Below are positions 17,452-24,911 of a stretch of 64,000 nucleotides of DNA, piece after piece. This DNA is from Geodermatophilus nigrescens. GTDB lineage: Bacteria; Actinomycetota; Actinomycetes; Mycobacteriales; Geodermatophilaceae. A model generated the notes under the pieces. That model searched no databases. It had not been told where the DNA came from and saw only the letters and a program-made list of their open reading frames with translations. The stretch is from the NCBI RefSeq assembly GCF_900129495.1, contig NZ_FQVX01000001.1, forward strand, positions 248,001 through 312,000, written 5' to 3'. Within the stretch, counting starts at the first letter, position 1. Every line of letters starts with the position of its first letter. The translations under genes and the position numbers were made by a program.

Positions 17452-17891
17452 TCGGCGTCCTCCCAGCTGCGGTCGGTGCGGAACACCCGCGCCAGGGCGG
17501 TGGCCACCGGCCGGCCGTCCTCCCCGCGCGCCTCGATCCGGTACACGGCGGTGCGCCGGCTGCGGTAGAGCTCGCTGCCCTCGGCGACCAGCCGCTCGCC
17601 GGGCCGGCCGGGGGCGAGGAACTCGGTGTGCACGTCCTGGGCCACCGCCACGACGCCGTGGCTGTTGCTCACCACCGCGTGGACGACGTCGAGCAGCGCC
17701 ATGGTGGCACCGCCGTGCGCGGTGCCGACGGCGTTGAGCAGCCGCGGGCCGACGGTCATCGCCGCGCGGGCGTACCCGGGCCGGACCTCCTCGAGCGCGA
17801 TGCCCAGCAGCTCGGCGAGCGGGTCGGCGGCGAGCCGCGCGGCCAGGGCGGGGGCGACCTGGGCGAGGTCGTCCGGGGCGGGATCGGCCAT
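17448..17891 (-). CDS. PaaI-type hotdog-fold thioesterase
   Basis: This is a 147-residue single hotdog domain. NAVGTAHGGATMALLD contains the His-Gly-Gly and catalytic acidic residue arrangement of PaaI/phenylacetyl-CoA-type thioesterases. The family hydrolyses aromatic or acyl-CoA thioesters in the cytosol. ATG 17891 has no ribosome site; instead a TAGCCT box lies six bases upstream, consistent with a leaderless mRNA. It is coupled to tyrA by a 4-base overlap, an arrangement that may only reflect shared transcription. Confidence 0.8.
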   Translation of the reverse strand: MADPAPDDLAQVAPALAARLAADPLAELLGIALEEVRPGYARAAMTVGPRLLNAVGTAHGGATMALLDVVHAVVSNSHGVVAVAQDVHTEFLAPGRPGERLVAEGSELYRSRRTAVYRIEARGEDGRPVATALARVFRTDRSWEDAE

Positions 17892-17897
17892 GATCAG

Positions 17898-17903
17898 AGG
17901 CTA
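17898..17903 (-). promoter_or_regulatory. -10 box, leaderless thioesterase-tyrA transcript
   Basis: TAGCCT on the minus strand ends six bases before ATG 17891. That places the predicted transcription start at or next to the start codon. No convincing -35 box is seen. Confidence 0.5.
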
Positions 17904-17931
17904 TGGCCTCCGCGCTCCCGGTCCGCGCCGC

Positions 17932-18594
17932 ATGACGCCGCGGTCGTTCCTGCTCACCCCGGAGCTCGCCGAGCACGTGCGGGCGAGCTCCGAGCCGCTC
18001 GACGACGTGGCCGCCGACCTGGTCGCCGAGACCGCGGCGCTGGCCGACCGCGGCGAGGCGCCGGCGACCTTCCAGATCGCCGTCGAGCAGGGCGTGCTCA
18101 TGCAGCTGCTCACCCGCGCGCTCGGCGTGCGGCGGGCGGTCGAGATCGGCACGTTCACCGGCTTCTCCGCGCTGTGCATCGCCCGCGGGATGCCCGAGGA
18201 CGGCTCGCTCGTCTGCCTCGACCGCAGCGAGGAGTGGACGGCGGTCGCCCGCCGGTACTGGGAGCGGGCGGGCGTCGCCGGCCGGATCGAGCTGCGGCTG
18301 GGCGAGGCGCTGGAGGAGCTGCGCGCGCTGCCGGCCGACCCGGTGCTCGACCTCGCCTTCGTCGACGCGGACAAGACCGGCTACCCGGCCTACGTCGAGG
18401 AGCTGTACCCGCGGATGCGGCCCGACGGGCTGGTCCTGCTGGACAACACGCTGCGCGGCGGGCGGGTGCTCGACCCGCGGACCGACGACGACCGCGCCGT
18501 CGTCGCGCTCAACGCCGCGCTGGCCCGCGACCCGCGCTGGGAGACCGTGCTGCTGCCGCTCGCCGACGGCCTGACCGTGCTGCGCAAGCGGTGA
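17932..18594 (+). CDS. Class I SAM-dependent O-methyltransferase (caffeoyl-CoA type)
   Basis: This is a 220-residue methyltransferase of the metal-dependent O-methyltransferase family 3. VEIGTFTGFSALCIARGMPE is the SAM-binding motif I. DLAFVDADKTGYPAYVEELY is the metal-binding aspartate/Lys region, and LVLLDNTLRGGRV carries the second metal-binding Asp-Asn. It methylates an unknown phenolic or catechol-like acceptor in the cytosol. ATG 17932 is the only start near the conserved N-terminus. Its stop overlaps the GTG of the next gene, so it heads a four-gene operon ending in tadA. Confidence 0.85.
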   Translation: MTPRSFLLTPELAEHVRASSEPLDDVAADLVAETAALADRGEAPATFQIAVEQGVLMQLLTRALGVRRAVEIGTFTGFSALCIARGMPEDGSLVCLDRSEEWTAVARRYWERAGVAGRIELRLGEALEELRALPADPVLDLAFVDADKTGYPAYVEELYPRMRPDGLVLLDNTLRGGRVLDPRTDDDRAVVALNAALARDPRWETVLLPLADGLTVLRKR

Positions 18595-19097
18595 GCGGGC
18601 CGGTGGCGGGGCAGGAGGGCGCCAGCTGGGCCGTGCGGGTCGACCGCCCGGGCGGGCGCTGGCGGGTGGAGCTGCTGGCCGACGACGCCGGCGACGAGCT
18701 GCCGGTGCTCGAGCGCGCGCTCGGCGAGCCGGGTGCGGGCGCGTGGCCGCCGCCGTTCGTGGTCGTCGTCGACTCGCGGCTGTACTTCGTCGTGCTGCGG
18801 CACGGCCCCGGCGGCATGGTCCGCGCGCTGATCTCCGACGCGACGATGCAGGAGTGGGTGCTCGGCGCCGAGGTGGTCGAGCGGTACGGCATCGGCGTCG
18901 ACGAGGACGGCGCCTTCGACGACGACGAGACCGGCTGGCCCGGAGGTGACCTGGACGTGTTCGCCGACGACGGCCTGCCCGCCGACGAGTTGCGGCCGAT
19001 CGTGACCGCCGACGACCTGTGGGCCGACGAGATGGTCGCCAGGGTCGCCGCCCGCCTCGGCTTCGCCGACGAGCTGGCCGCGGCGGTGGGCCGGTGA
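18591..19097 (+). CDS. tRNA adenosine deaminase-associated protein
   Basis: This is a 168-residue acidic protein, rich in Asp/Glu toward the C-terminus and without membrane segments. It matches the actinobacterial family found next to tadA: WAVRVDRPGGRWRVELL early, SDATMQEWVLGAEV centrally and ADELRPIVTADDLWADE later. Its molecular function is not established. GTG 18591 and its stop both form 4-base GTGA overlaps with neighbours. Context alone suggests a link to tRNA A34 deamination. Confidence 0.75.
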   Translation: MSGPVAGQEGASWAVRVDRPGGRWRVELLADDAGDELPVLERALGEPGAGAWPPPFVVVVDSRLYFVVLRHGPGGMVRALISDATMQEWVLGAEVVERYGIGVDEDGAFDDDETGWPGGDLDVFADDGLPADELRPIVTADDLWADEMVARVAARLGFADELAAAVGR

Positions 19098-19732
19098 GCG
19101 TCGCCGCGGTGGTGTTCGACCTCGGCGGGGTCATCACCGAGAGCCCGATGCTCGCCTTCGCCGCCTACGAGGCCGAGGCCGGTCTGCCCGAGGGGCTCAT
19201 CCGCCGGCTCAACAGCACCGACCCCGACACGAACGCCTGGGCCCGGTACGAGCGCAACGAGCTCGACGTCGAGGGGTTCGTCGACACCTTCGAGGCCGAG
19301 GCGCTGGCCGCCGGGCACCGGGTCGACGCCCGCCGCGTGCTCGCCGCGCTACACGGCGAGGTCCGCCCGGAGATGGTCGCCGCGGTGCGCCGGCTGCGGG
19401 CGGCCGGCCTGCCGCTGGCGATGCTGTCGAACAACGTGGCGCCCATGGAGCGCACGGGCCCCCTGGCGGAGCTGCTGGGCCTGTTCGACGCCGTCGTCGA
19501 GTCCTCGGTGGAGGGCGTGCGCAAGCCCGAGCCGGAGATCTACCGGCGGGCGCTGGCGCGGCTGAACGAGGCGGTCGGCCGCGACCTCGACTTCGCCGAC
19601 TGCGCCTACCTCGACGACCTGGGCATCAACCTCAAGCCGGCGCGGGCGCTGGGCATGCACACCGTCAAGGTCGCCGACCCGCGGGGAGCGCTGGACGAGC
19701 TGTCGGCGCTGGTCGGCTTCCCGCTGCCGTGA
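19094..19732 (+). CDS. HAD-IA family hydrolase
   Basis: This is a 212-residue haloacid dehalogenase-type phosphatase. VVFDLGGVITESP contains motif I (the first Asp is the nucleophile; the usual D-x-D second Asp is replaced by Gly, as in the epoxide-hydrolase N-domain/ACAD10-like branch). MLSNN is motif II, RKPEPEIY is motif III, and CAYLDDLGINLKPARALGM is motif IV. The substrate is unknown, and the lost second Asp leaves phosphatase activity open. GTG 19094 overlaps the upstream stop; tadA follows with another overlap. Confidence 0.8.
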   Translation: MSVAAVVFDLGGVITESPMLAFAAYEAEAGLPEGLIRRLNSTDPDTNAWARYERNELDVEGFVDTFEAEALAAGHRVDARRVLAALHGEVRPEMVAAVRRLRAAGLPLAMLSNNVAPMERTGPLAELLGLFDAVVESSVEGVRKPEPEIYRRALARLNEAVGRDLDFADCAYLDDLGINLKPARALGMHTVKVADPRGALDELSALVGFPLP

Positions 19733-20232
19733 CCACCGAGGACGGGGCCGCCGTCGGGGCCGGTCCGGGGCCGGACGCCGTCGACGCCGCCATGGCCCGC
19801 GCGCTGGAGCTCGCCGCCGCCGCGCAGGAGTGGGGCGACACCCCGATCGGGGCCGTCGTCCTCGGGCCCGACGGCGCCGTGCTCGCCGAGGCCGCCAACG
19901 AGCGGGAGAAGCAGGGCGACCCGACGGCGCACGCGGAGGTGCTCGCCCTGCGCGCCGCCGCGCGGGTGCACGGCGACGGGTGGCGGCTGACCGGCGCCAC
20001 GCTCGTGGTCACGCTCGAGCCCTGCACGATGTGCGCGGGCGCGAGCGTGCTGGCCCGGGTGGCGCACGTCGTCTACGGCGCCGACGACCCCAAGGCCGGC
20101 GCCGCCGGGTCGCTCTGGGACGTCGTCCGCGACCGCCGGCTCAACCACCGCCCGCAGGTCACCGGCGGGGTCCGGGCCGAGGAGAGCGCGACACTCCTAC
20201 GCGCGTTCTTCCGCCGGAAGCGGGGCCTGTAG
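19729..20232 (+). CDS. tadA: tRNA-specific adenosine deaminase
   Basis: This is a 167-residue zinc deaminase that converts A34 to inosine in tRNA-Arg(ACG). The HAE zinc/proton-shuttle motif is at residues 68-70, and the two further zinc ligands are C99 and C102 in PCTMC. The N-terminus has a short disordered extension before the catalytic domain. GTG 19729 overlaps the HAD stop. It is the last gene of the operon. The tRNA-Ser gene just downstream has its own -10 box inside the end of tadA. Confidence 0.92.
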   Translation: MTTEDGAAVGAGPGPDAVDAAMARALELAAAAQEWGDTPIGAVVLGPDGAVLAEAANEREKQGDPTAHAEVLALRAAARVHGDGWRLTGATLVVTLEPCTMCAGASVLARVAHVVYGADDPKAGAAGSLWDVVRDRRLNHRPQVTGGVRAEESATLLRAFFRRKRGL

Positions 20233-20235
20233 TCT
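20230..20235 (+). promoter_or_regulatory. -10 box of tRNA-Ser(CGA)
   Basis: TAGTCT lies seven bases before the 5' end of the mature tRNA and overlaps the tadA stop codon. A weak TTCTTC at 20206-20211 is at a workable -35 distance. Confidence 0.5.
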
Positions 20236-20242
20236 GTCCGAC

Positions 20243-20330
20243 GGTGGCGTGTCCGAGCGGCCGAAGGAGCACGCCTCGAAAGCGTGTGAGGTGCAAGCCT
20301 CCGTGGGTTCAAATCCCACCGCCACCGCCA
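20243..20330 (+). tRNA. tRNA-Ser (CGA anticodon)
   Basis: This is an 88-base class II tRNA. The 7-bp acceptor stem pairs 20243-20249 with 20320-20326, followed by discriminator G and a genome-encoded CCA (20328-20330). The anticodon loop begins at 20275, with anticodon CGA at 20277-20279. The T-arm is GTGGG/CCCAC with a TTCAAAT loop. The long variable arm is typical of serine tRNA. It reads UCG codons, which are very frequent in this GC-rich genome. Confidence 0.97.
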
Positions 20331-20340
20331 GCAGGAACCG

Positions 20341-20371
20341 ACGGCGGCGCCCCGTGCAGGGGCGCCGCCGT
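20341..20371. terminator. Bidirectional hairpin after tRNA-Ser and kinase gene
   Basis: A perfect 13-bp stem (20341-20353 with 20359-20371) with a 5-base loop lies between the tRNA (plus) and the end of the Ser/Thr kinase gene (minus). Confidence 0.75.
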
Positions 20372-20403
20372 CGTCGTCTGCGGGGTCGGGCGGCGGCGGC
20401 GGG

Positions 20404-22140
20404 TCAGGCGACGACGTCGAGGTCGATGAGCAGCCGGCCGTCGTCGGCCCGCACGAACGTCACCGCGTGCGTCTCCACCAGCCGGTCGCCGGGCGCGAGG
20501 AACTCGACGTCCGTCGTCGCGGTGATGACGTCCCCGCGGTCGACGACGTCGCGGACGTCCAGCAGGTTGATGTCCGACCAGCGGCTGAAGAAGTCCTCGT
20601 AGTAGCCGTAGCTCGCCCGCGACTGCAGCGTCGGCCCGGTGAGCTCGTAGGCGGCCGCGGTGTCGCCGGGCAGCAGCGTGTAGTACTGCTCGAGCGTGTC
20701 GCGCGCCTCGGCGGCCGGGTCGTCCGCCGGCGGGGGCTCGGCCGACGACGTCGGGGGCTCCGCGTCCCCCGTCGGGGACGGCTCCTCCGACGTCGGCTCC
20801 TCCCCGCCGGTGCCGGGCGCCTGCCCGCCGTCCGTGCCGCCGTCCGTGCCGCCGTCCGTGCCGTCGCCCGTCTCCGGTGCGTCCGTGGTCGGCTGGGTCG
20901 CCCCCGAGGACGACGACGGGTCCGCCGCGCCGGCCTGCGGGTCGCCGTCGCCGCGCACCGCCAGCCAGGTGCCGAGCGCGACGGCGGCCACCGCCAGCGC
21001 GGCCAGCAGCGCCACGACCAGCGGGCGGCGGCGCCGCGGGCGGGCGCCCACCAGCGGCGGGGCGGGCGGCCGGCGGTCCGGGTCCTGCGTCCCCGGCGGC
21101 GGCCCGGACCCCGGCGGCTGCGTCAGGGTCGGCGGCGAGGTGGCGGTCGGCGGGTCGACGGCGTCGGGGGAGGGCACGACCGGGGTCGGCGGCCCGGCGT
21201 CGGGCGCGGCCTCGGGGACGGGGGGCGTCGCCGTCCGGGCGCGGTCGGGCGCGGGGCCGAGGGCGGTGCGGGCGAGCAGCACGGTGGTCGGGTCGCCGTC
21301 GCGGCCGGCGGCCAGGCGGGCCAGCTCGTCGCGCATCTCGGTCATCGACGGCCGCCGCGCGGGGTCGGCGTCGAGCATCCGCATCAGCGGCCGCTCCAGC
21401 GACCCGGCCCGCCGCGGCGGGCGGAACTCGCCGGCGGCCACGCGGTGCAGCAGGCGCAGCGCGTTGTCGTCCATCCCGAACGGCGGCTCGCCCTCCAGGC
21501 AGGTGTAGAGGGTGGCGCCGAGGGAGAACACGTCGCTGGCCGGCGTCATGTCCGTGCCGCGAGCCACCTCGGGCGCCAGGAAGGCCGGCGTCCCGGTGAT
21601 CTGGCCGGTCTGGGTGAGGGTGACATCGCCGCTGGCGTGCGCGATGCCGAAGTCGGTGATCTTCACCAGGCCCTCGACCCGCCCGCCGCGGCCCACCAGG
21701 ACGTTCCCCGGCTTGACGTCGCGGTGCACGATCCCCGCCTCGTGCACCGCCACCAGCGCGTCGGCGAGCTGGGCGCCCACCTGGGCCACCTGGTCGGGGC
21801 GCAGCACGCCGTCCTCGTGCAGCACCACGGCCAGGCTGCGCGAGGGCAGGTACTCCATGACCAACCACGGGACGCCGTCCTCGAGGGCGACGTCGAACAC
21901 CGAGACCGCGTGCGGGTGGGAGAGCCGCGCGGCGATGCGGCCCTCGCGCATCGCCCGCTCGCGCTGCTGGCCGGCGAGCTCCGGGTCGACGCCGGCGGGC
22001 AGGAGCACCTGCTTGACGGCGACCTCGCGCCCGAGCAGCTCGTCGCGGCCGAGCCAGACCGCGCCCATGCCGCCGCCGGCGATGCGCGACACCAGGCGGT
22101 AGCGGCCGGCCACGAGGCGGCCCGGGACGGTCGTGGTCAC
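20404..22140 (-). CDS. Receptor-type Ser/Thr protein kinase (PknB-like)
   Basis: This is a 578-residue Hanks-type kinase. The glycine loop IAGGGMGAVWLG is near the N-terminus, followed by VAVKQV, catalytic HRD at 139-141, DFG at 163-165 and the activation-segment APE (LAPEVA). A Pro/Thr-rich juxtamembrane linker follows, then one transmembrane helix near residues 368-392. The extracellular part has a low-complexity Gly/Thr/Asp/Glu stretch and a C-terminal domain of about 90 residues that looks like an NTF2-like/DUF fold (YYTLLPGDTAAAYELTGP). It has no PASTA repeats. The GTG start at 22140 has TAGGGA six bases upstream, an imperfect -10. It may sense an extracytoplasmic ligand. Confidence 0.88.
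   Translation of the reverse strand: MTTTVPGRLVAGRYRLVSRIAGGGMGAVWLGRDELLGREVAVKQVLLPAGVDPELAGQQRERAMREGRIAARLSHPHAVSVFDVALEDGVPWLVMEYLPSRSLAVVLHEDGVLRPDQVAQVGAQLADALVAVHEAGIVHRDVKPGNVLVGRGGRVEGLVKITDFGIAHASGDVTLTQTGQITGTPAFLAPEVARGTDMTPASDVFSLGATLYTCLEGEPPFGMDDNALRLLHRVAAGEFRPPRRAGSLERPLMRMLDADPARRPSMTEMRDELARLAAGRDGDPTTVLLARTALGPAPDRARTATPPVPEAAPDAGPPTPVVPSPDAVDPPTATSPPTLTQPPGSGPPPGTQDPDRRPPAPPLVGARPRRRRPLVVALLAALAVAAVALGTWLAVRGDGDPQAGAADPSSSSGATQPTTDAPETGDGTDGGTDGGTDGGQAPGTGGEEPTSEEPSPTGDAEPPTSSAEPPPADDPAAEARDTLEQYYTLLPGDTAAAYELTGPTLQSRASYGYYEDFFSRWSDINLLDVRDVVDRGDVITATTDVEFLAPGDRLVETHAVTFVRADDGRLLIDLDVVA
20827..20862. repeat. 12-bp tandem repeat in kinase linker
   Basis: Three perfect copies of a 12-base unit (GCCGTCCGTGCC on the plus strand) encode a repeated Gly-Thr-Asp-Gly peptide in the extracellular linker of the kinase. 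Copy-number change would stay in frame. Confidence 0.8.
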
Positions 22141-22183
22141 CGGCCGTCCCTACCCAGCGCGGCCGCGCGCGGCACCGGGGGCG

Positions 22184-22531
22184 TCAGACGGTGCTGGGGA
22201 CGCCGAAGCGGCGGGCGTACTCCTCCTGCGCCCCCTCGGGCAGCACGTCGTAGAGCCCGCCGAGCTCCTCGACGGCGTCGGGGGCGAGGTCGTCGAACAG
22301 CCGCTCCCACGTCGGCGGCTCGTCGTAGCTGCGGGTCAGCAGCAGCTCCCACGCCTGGGTCTGCCGGTCGCGCTTGCTGCGCTCGGCGGCGAACTCCGAC
22401 AGGTAGCGGTCCTTCGCGGCGGCCTTCTCCTCCGCGGTGGCCGACGGCGGGAGGCCCGCCGGGTCGGCGCCGCGCAGCACGGCCACGATCTCGTCCACGA
22501 CCTCCGGTCGGACCTGGCCCGGCTCGCTCAT
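22184..22531 (-). CDS. Hypothetical protein, 115 residues
   Basis: I do not recognise the family. It is a cytosolic-looking, charged, mainly helical protein. Features are VRPEVVDEIVAVLRG at the N-terminus, an Ala/Lys/Glu helix (EEKAAAKDRYLSEF), a WELLLTRSYDEPPTWERLFDD segment (shown only by its ends WELLL and LFDD) and a C-terminal helix. There are no Cys motifs and no signal peptide. ATG 22531 is chosen because GGAG stands seven bases upstream; a longer frame continues to 22669 without such a site. It precedes the kinase gene on the same strand with a 43-base gap, so it could share its transcript. Confidence 0.6.
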   Translation of the reverse strand: MSEPGQVRPEVVDEIVAVLRGADPAGLPPSATAEEKAAAKDRYLSEFAAERSKRDRQTQAWELLLTRSYDEPPTWERLFDDLAPDAVEELGGLYDVLPEGAQEEYARRFGVPSTV

Positions 22532-22630
22532 CGTCCTGCTCCCGTCCCTCGCATGCGTCCCCCCGACCCCGCAAGCCTGCCTGGTGTGCCCGCGCCGGAC
22601 CACCCGGGGCGGCGTGCTGCGGGGCGGCGG

Positions 22631-22659
22631 CTGACCGCCGCCGGGCGTGCCGGTACGAT
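22631..22659 (+). promoter_or_regulatory. Promoter of tRNA-Ser(GGA)
   Basis: CTGACC (22631-22636) and TACGAT (22654-22659) are separated by 17 bases, a good match to a housekeeping sigma promoter. The mature tRNA begins 13 bases after the -10 box. Confidence 0.65.
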
Positions 22660-22671
22660 CGACGGGCACCG

Positions 22672-22756
22672 GGAGGATTCGCCTAGTGGCCTATGGCGCT
22701 CGCTTGGAAAGCGGGTTGGGGGCAACCCCTCGGGAGTTCGAATCTCCCATCCTCCG
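22672..22756 (+). tRNA. tRNA-Ser (GGA anticodon)
   Basis: This is an 85-base class II tRNA. The acceptor stem pairs 22672-22678 with 22749-22755, with discriminator G at 22756. The CCA end is not encoded. The anticodon GGA is at 22706-22708. The long variable arm contains a strong GGGG/CCCC stem, and the T-arm is GGGAG/CTCCC. It reads UCC/UCU codons. It lies about 2.3 kb from tRNA-Ser(CGA). Confidence 0.97.
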
Positions 22757-22762
22757 CACCAC

Positions 22763-22793
22763 GACGGGCCCCGGCAGTGCGCCGGGGCCCGTC
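22763..22793. terminator. Bidirectional hairpin after tRNA-Ser(GGA)
   Basis: A perfect 13-bp stem (22763-22775 with 22781-22793) and 5-base loop sit between the tRNA (plus) and the end of the EamA gene (minus). Confidence 0.75.
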
Positions 22794-22810
22794 GCCGTTC
22801 CCGGGGCCGC

Positions 22811-23785
22811 TCAGGCGCCGGGAGCCGCCACGCGCTCCGCCCGCCGGCCGAGCTCCCGCAGGTAGAGCCCGGCGACGGCGGCCAGCAGCAGCGCCCCGCC
22901 CGCCACCGCGGCCGGCTCGAGCCGCTCGCCGAGGAACGCCGTGGCCAGCGCGGTCGCCGTCAGCGGCTCCAGCAGCGTGACGATCGAGGCCACCGCGCCC
23001 GGGACGGTGCGCACCCCGGTGAAGAACAGCCCGTAGGCCAGCGCGCTCGGCACCAGGCCCAGGTAGAGCAGCACCGCCAGCGCCGTGCCGTCGTCGGGCA
23101 CCGACACCCCCTGCGCCAGCACGACCGGGGTGAGCAGCAGTGCGCCGCCGGCGAACCCGACGAGGGTCACCGGCACCCCGGCCGGCACGCCGCCGCCGGC
23201 CACGGTGACGACGGCGTAGCCGAGCGCCGAGCCGGTGGCCACGAGGGCGCCGAGCAGGACCGCCGTCCCGCTGTCCGCGCCGACCGAGACGCCCACGAGC
23301 AGGGTCAGCCCCACGAGGGCGACGCCGAGCGCGACGAGCGTGGCCCGCTGCGGCCGGCCGTGCCCGAGCAGTGCGCCGCCGACGGCGACGAGCAGCGGCG
23401 CGAGACCGAGGGCGACCAGCGTGGCGATGCTCACCCCGGCCCGCTCGACCGCGGTGAAGTAGGCCAGCTGGTAGCCGGCCAGCCCCGCGGCGATGAGCCC
23501 GAGGCGGACGGCGACGGGACGGGGAACGCGCACCGCGGGGCCGCGGCGGCGGGACGTGGCGGCCCACGCCGCCAGCAGCGCGAGCGCGCCGATGGCGAGG
23601 CGGTACCAGGCGATGTCGAGGGCGGAGAGGTCGCTGCGGTCGGCGACGACGCGGCCGCTGATCCCCGACGTGCCCCAGCAGAGGGCGGCGAGCACGACGA
23701 ACCCGAAGCCGCGTGCAGAGGACGAGGTGTGGGGGCGGGACCCGGGGGACCCGCGGCTCGAGCCGCGGGGGGAGGGGGTGGACAT
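22811..23785 (-). CDS. EamA/DMT-family transporter
   Basis: This is a 324-residue membrane protein with about ten hydrophobic helices in two repeated EamA halves. Family features are ALCWGTSGISGRV at the start of helix 1, AGYQLAYFTAVERAGVSIAT in the middle and LEPLTATALATAFLGERL near the end of the second repeat. Such proteins export amino acids, purines or other small metabolites; the substrate is unknown. ATG 23785 is preceded by AGGAG (23794-23790) and starts a serine-rich tail before helix 1. The frame is open upstream but without a better ribosome site. Confidence 0.83.
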   Translation of the reverse strand: MSTPSPRGSSRGSPGSRPHTSSSARGFGFVVLAALCWGTSGISGRVVADRSDLSALDIAWYRLAIGALALLAAWAATSRRRGPAVRVPRPVAVRLGLIAAGLAGYQLAYFTAVERAGVSIATLVALGLAPLLVAVGGALLGHGRPQRATLVALGVALVGLTLLVGVSVGADSGTAVLLGALVATGSALGYAVVTVAGGGVPAGVPVTLVGFAGGALLLTPVVLAQGVSVPDDGTALAVLLYLGLVPSALAYGLFFTGVRTVPGAVASIVTLLEPLTATALATAFLGERLEPAAVAGGALLLAAVAGLYLRELGRRAERVAAPGA

Positions 23786-23964
23786 GACGCTCCTGGGCGC
23801 TGGTTCCGGACGGGACGGGCGGGTCCGGAGCACGGCGCGAGCGCGGCCGGCGAGGTCGCGGCCGCGCGGGTCAGCCCGCGGTGCTCCGGGTCAGGAGCGC
23901 GGCGGGGGCAGGACGAGGGCGCGCCGGGGCGTCATGGGGCGGGAGCCTAGCGAGCGGCGTCCTC

Positions 23965-23970
23965 TACAGT
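23965..23970 (+). promoter_or_regulatory. -10 box of SRP RNA gene
   Basis: TACAGT lies seven bases before the predicted 5' end of the SRP RNA. No clear -35 is seen. Confidence 0.5.
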
Positions 23971-23977
23971 GGTGCGC

Positions 23978-24068
23978 AGACCCCTCGTGTGGCGTCACCC
24001 TGTGAACCTCCCCAGGGCCGGAAGGCAGCAAGGATAAGCGGGCTCTGGCGGGTGCGCGGGGGGTCCCT
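23978..24068 (+). ncRNA. ffs: Signal recognition particle RNA, small bacterial type
   Basis: The conserved apical domain is present: CCCCAGGGCCGGAAGGCAGC (24010-24029) and AAGGATAAGC just after it include the Ffh-binding internal loop and the GGAA tetraloop. The ends GACCCC (from 23979) and GGGGTC (to 24065) pair to form the closing helix, and a T-rich run follows at 24068-24072. This is the short 4.5S-type RNA. Ends are estimated to within a few bases. Its position upstream of dnaX is usual in actinobacteria. Confidence 0.93.
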
Positions 24069-24189
24069 TTCTTCCCCGGTCCTCCCCCGGGCGACCGTCC
24101 CGGGCACTCCGGCGGGCCGCGGCGCGTCTCACAGCTGGCTGCCAGCTCGGTCGGCCAGCATCCTCGGAGCCCGAGGAGAGGAGCTCGCC

Positions 24190-24861
24190 ATGGCCCGTCG
24201 CCGTCGCACCTGGTGGATCGTCGGAGGGGTCGTCGCCCTCCTCGCGCTCGGCCTCGGCGTGGGCCCGCTGCTCTACGCCGCCACGCAGGAGGACGCCGCC
24301 GCGGCGCCCACCGTGCAGGCACAGCCCTCCGACGTCGAGCTCGCCCCCGACACCGACGGCACCTGGACCGTCTCGCCGGGCTCCTCGGCCGGCTACCGCG
24401 TCGACGAGGTGCTCAACGGCGCCGACGTCACCGTCGCCGGCACCACCGACCAGGTCACCGGCGACGTCGTCGTCCAGGACGGTGACCTCAGCACCGCCCA
24501 GGTCACCGTGGACGTGGCGAGCGTGCGCACCGACAGCAACCAGCGCGACGGGTACTTCCGCGACAACGTCATGGACGTCGGCACGCACCCGACGGCGACC
24601 TTCGCCGTCCGCGGGCCGGTCGACCTGCCCGAGCTGTCCGGCACCCCGGTGACCGTCCCGGTCACCGGCGACCTCACGCTCCGCGGCACGACCCGGCAGG
24701 TGCAGGCCGAGCTGTCGGTCGTGCGCACCGCCGAGGGCGTCGAGGTCTCCGGGGTGGTCCCGGTCGTCTTCGGCGACTTCGGCATCACCCCGCCGAACCT
24801 GGGCTTCGTCCGGGTCGAGGACCGCGGCCAGGTGGAGTTCCTGCTCAAGCTCACGATGTGA
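24190..24861 (+). CDS. YceI family protein, membrane-anchored
   Basis: This is a 223-residue protein. Basic residues and one hydrophobic helix (about 8-30) anchor it in the membrane or act as a signal. A lipocalin-like YceI domain (about residues 55-223) follows, with SVRTDSNQRDGYFRDNVMDV, THPTATFAVRGP and the C-terminal FGITPPNLGFV stretch. YceI proteins bind isoprenoid or other lipid chains in an extracytoplasmic barrel; the ligand here is unknown. ATG 24190 follows an AGGAG-rich ribosome site. It lies between ffs and dnaX. Confidence 0.88.
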   Translation: MARRRRTWWIVGGVVALLALGLGVGPLLYAATQEDAAAAPTVQAQPSDVELAPDTDGTWTVSPGSSAGYRVDEVLNGADVTVAGTTDQVTGDVVVQDGDLSTAQVTVDVASVRTDSNQRDGYFRDNVMDVGTHPTATFAVRGPVDLPELSGTPVTVPVTGDLTLRGTTRQVQAELSVVRTAEGVEVSGVVPVVFGDFGITPPNLGFVRVEDRGQVEFLLKLTM

Positions 24862-24899
24862 GACACGGCCGGTGCTCCCGGCTCGTCGGTCCCGGCACG

Positions 24900-24905
24900 T
24901 AACCT
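24900..24905 (+). promoter_or_regulatory. -10 box, leaderless dnaX transcript
   Basis: TAACCT ends six bases before GTG 24912. There is no ribosome-binding sequence in between, so dnaX is predicted to be translated from a leaderless mRNA. Confidence 0.55.
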
Positions 24906-24911
24906 CGCCGC

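Noticed and set aside
22141-22160. Leaderless -10 box for the Ser/Thr kinase gene
   Set aside because: TAGGGA has the right distance but lacks the final T, so it was left out as a feature.
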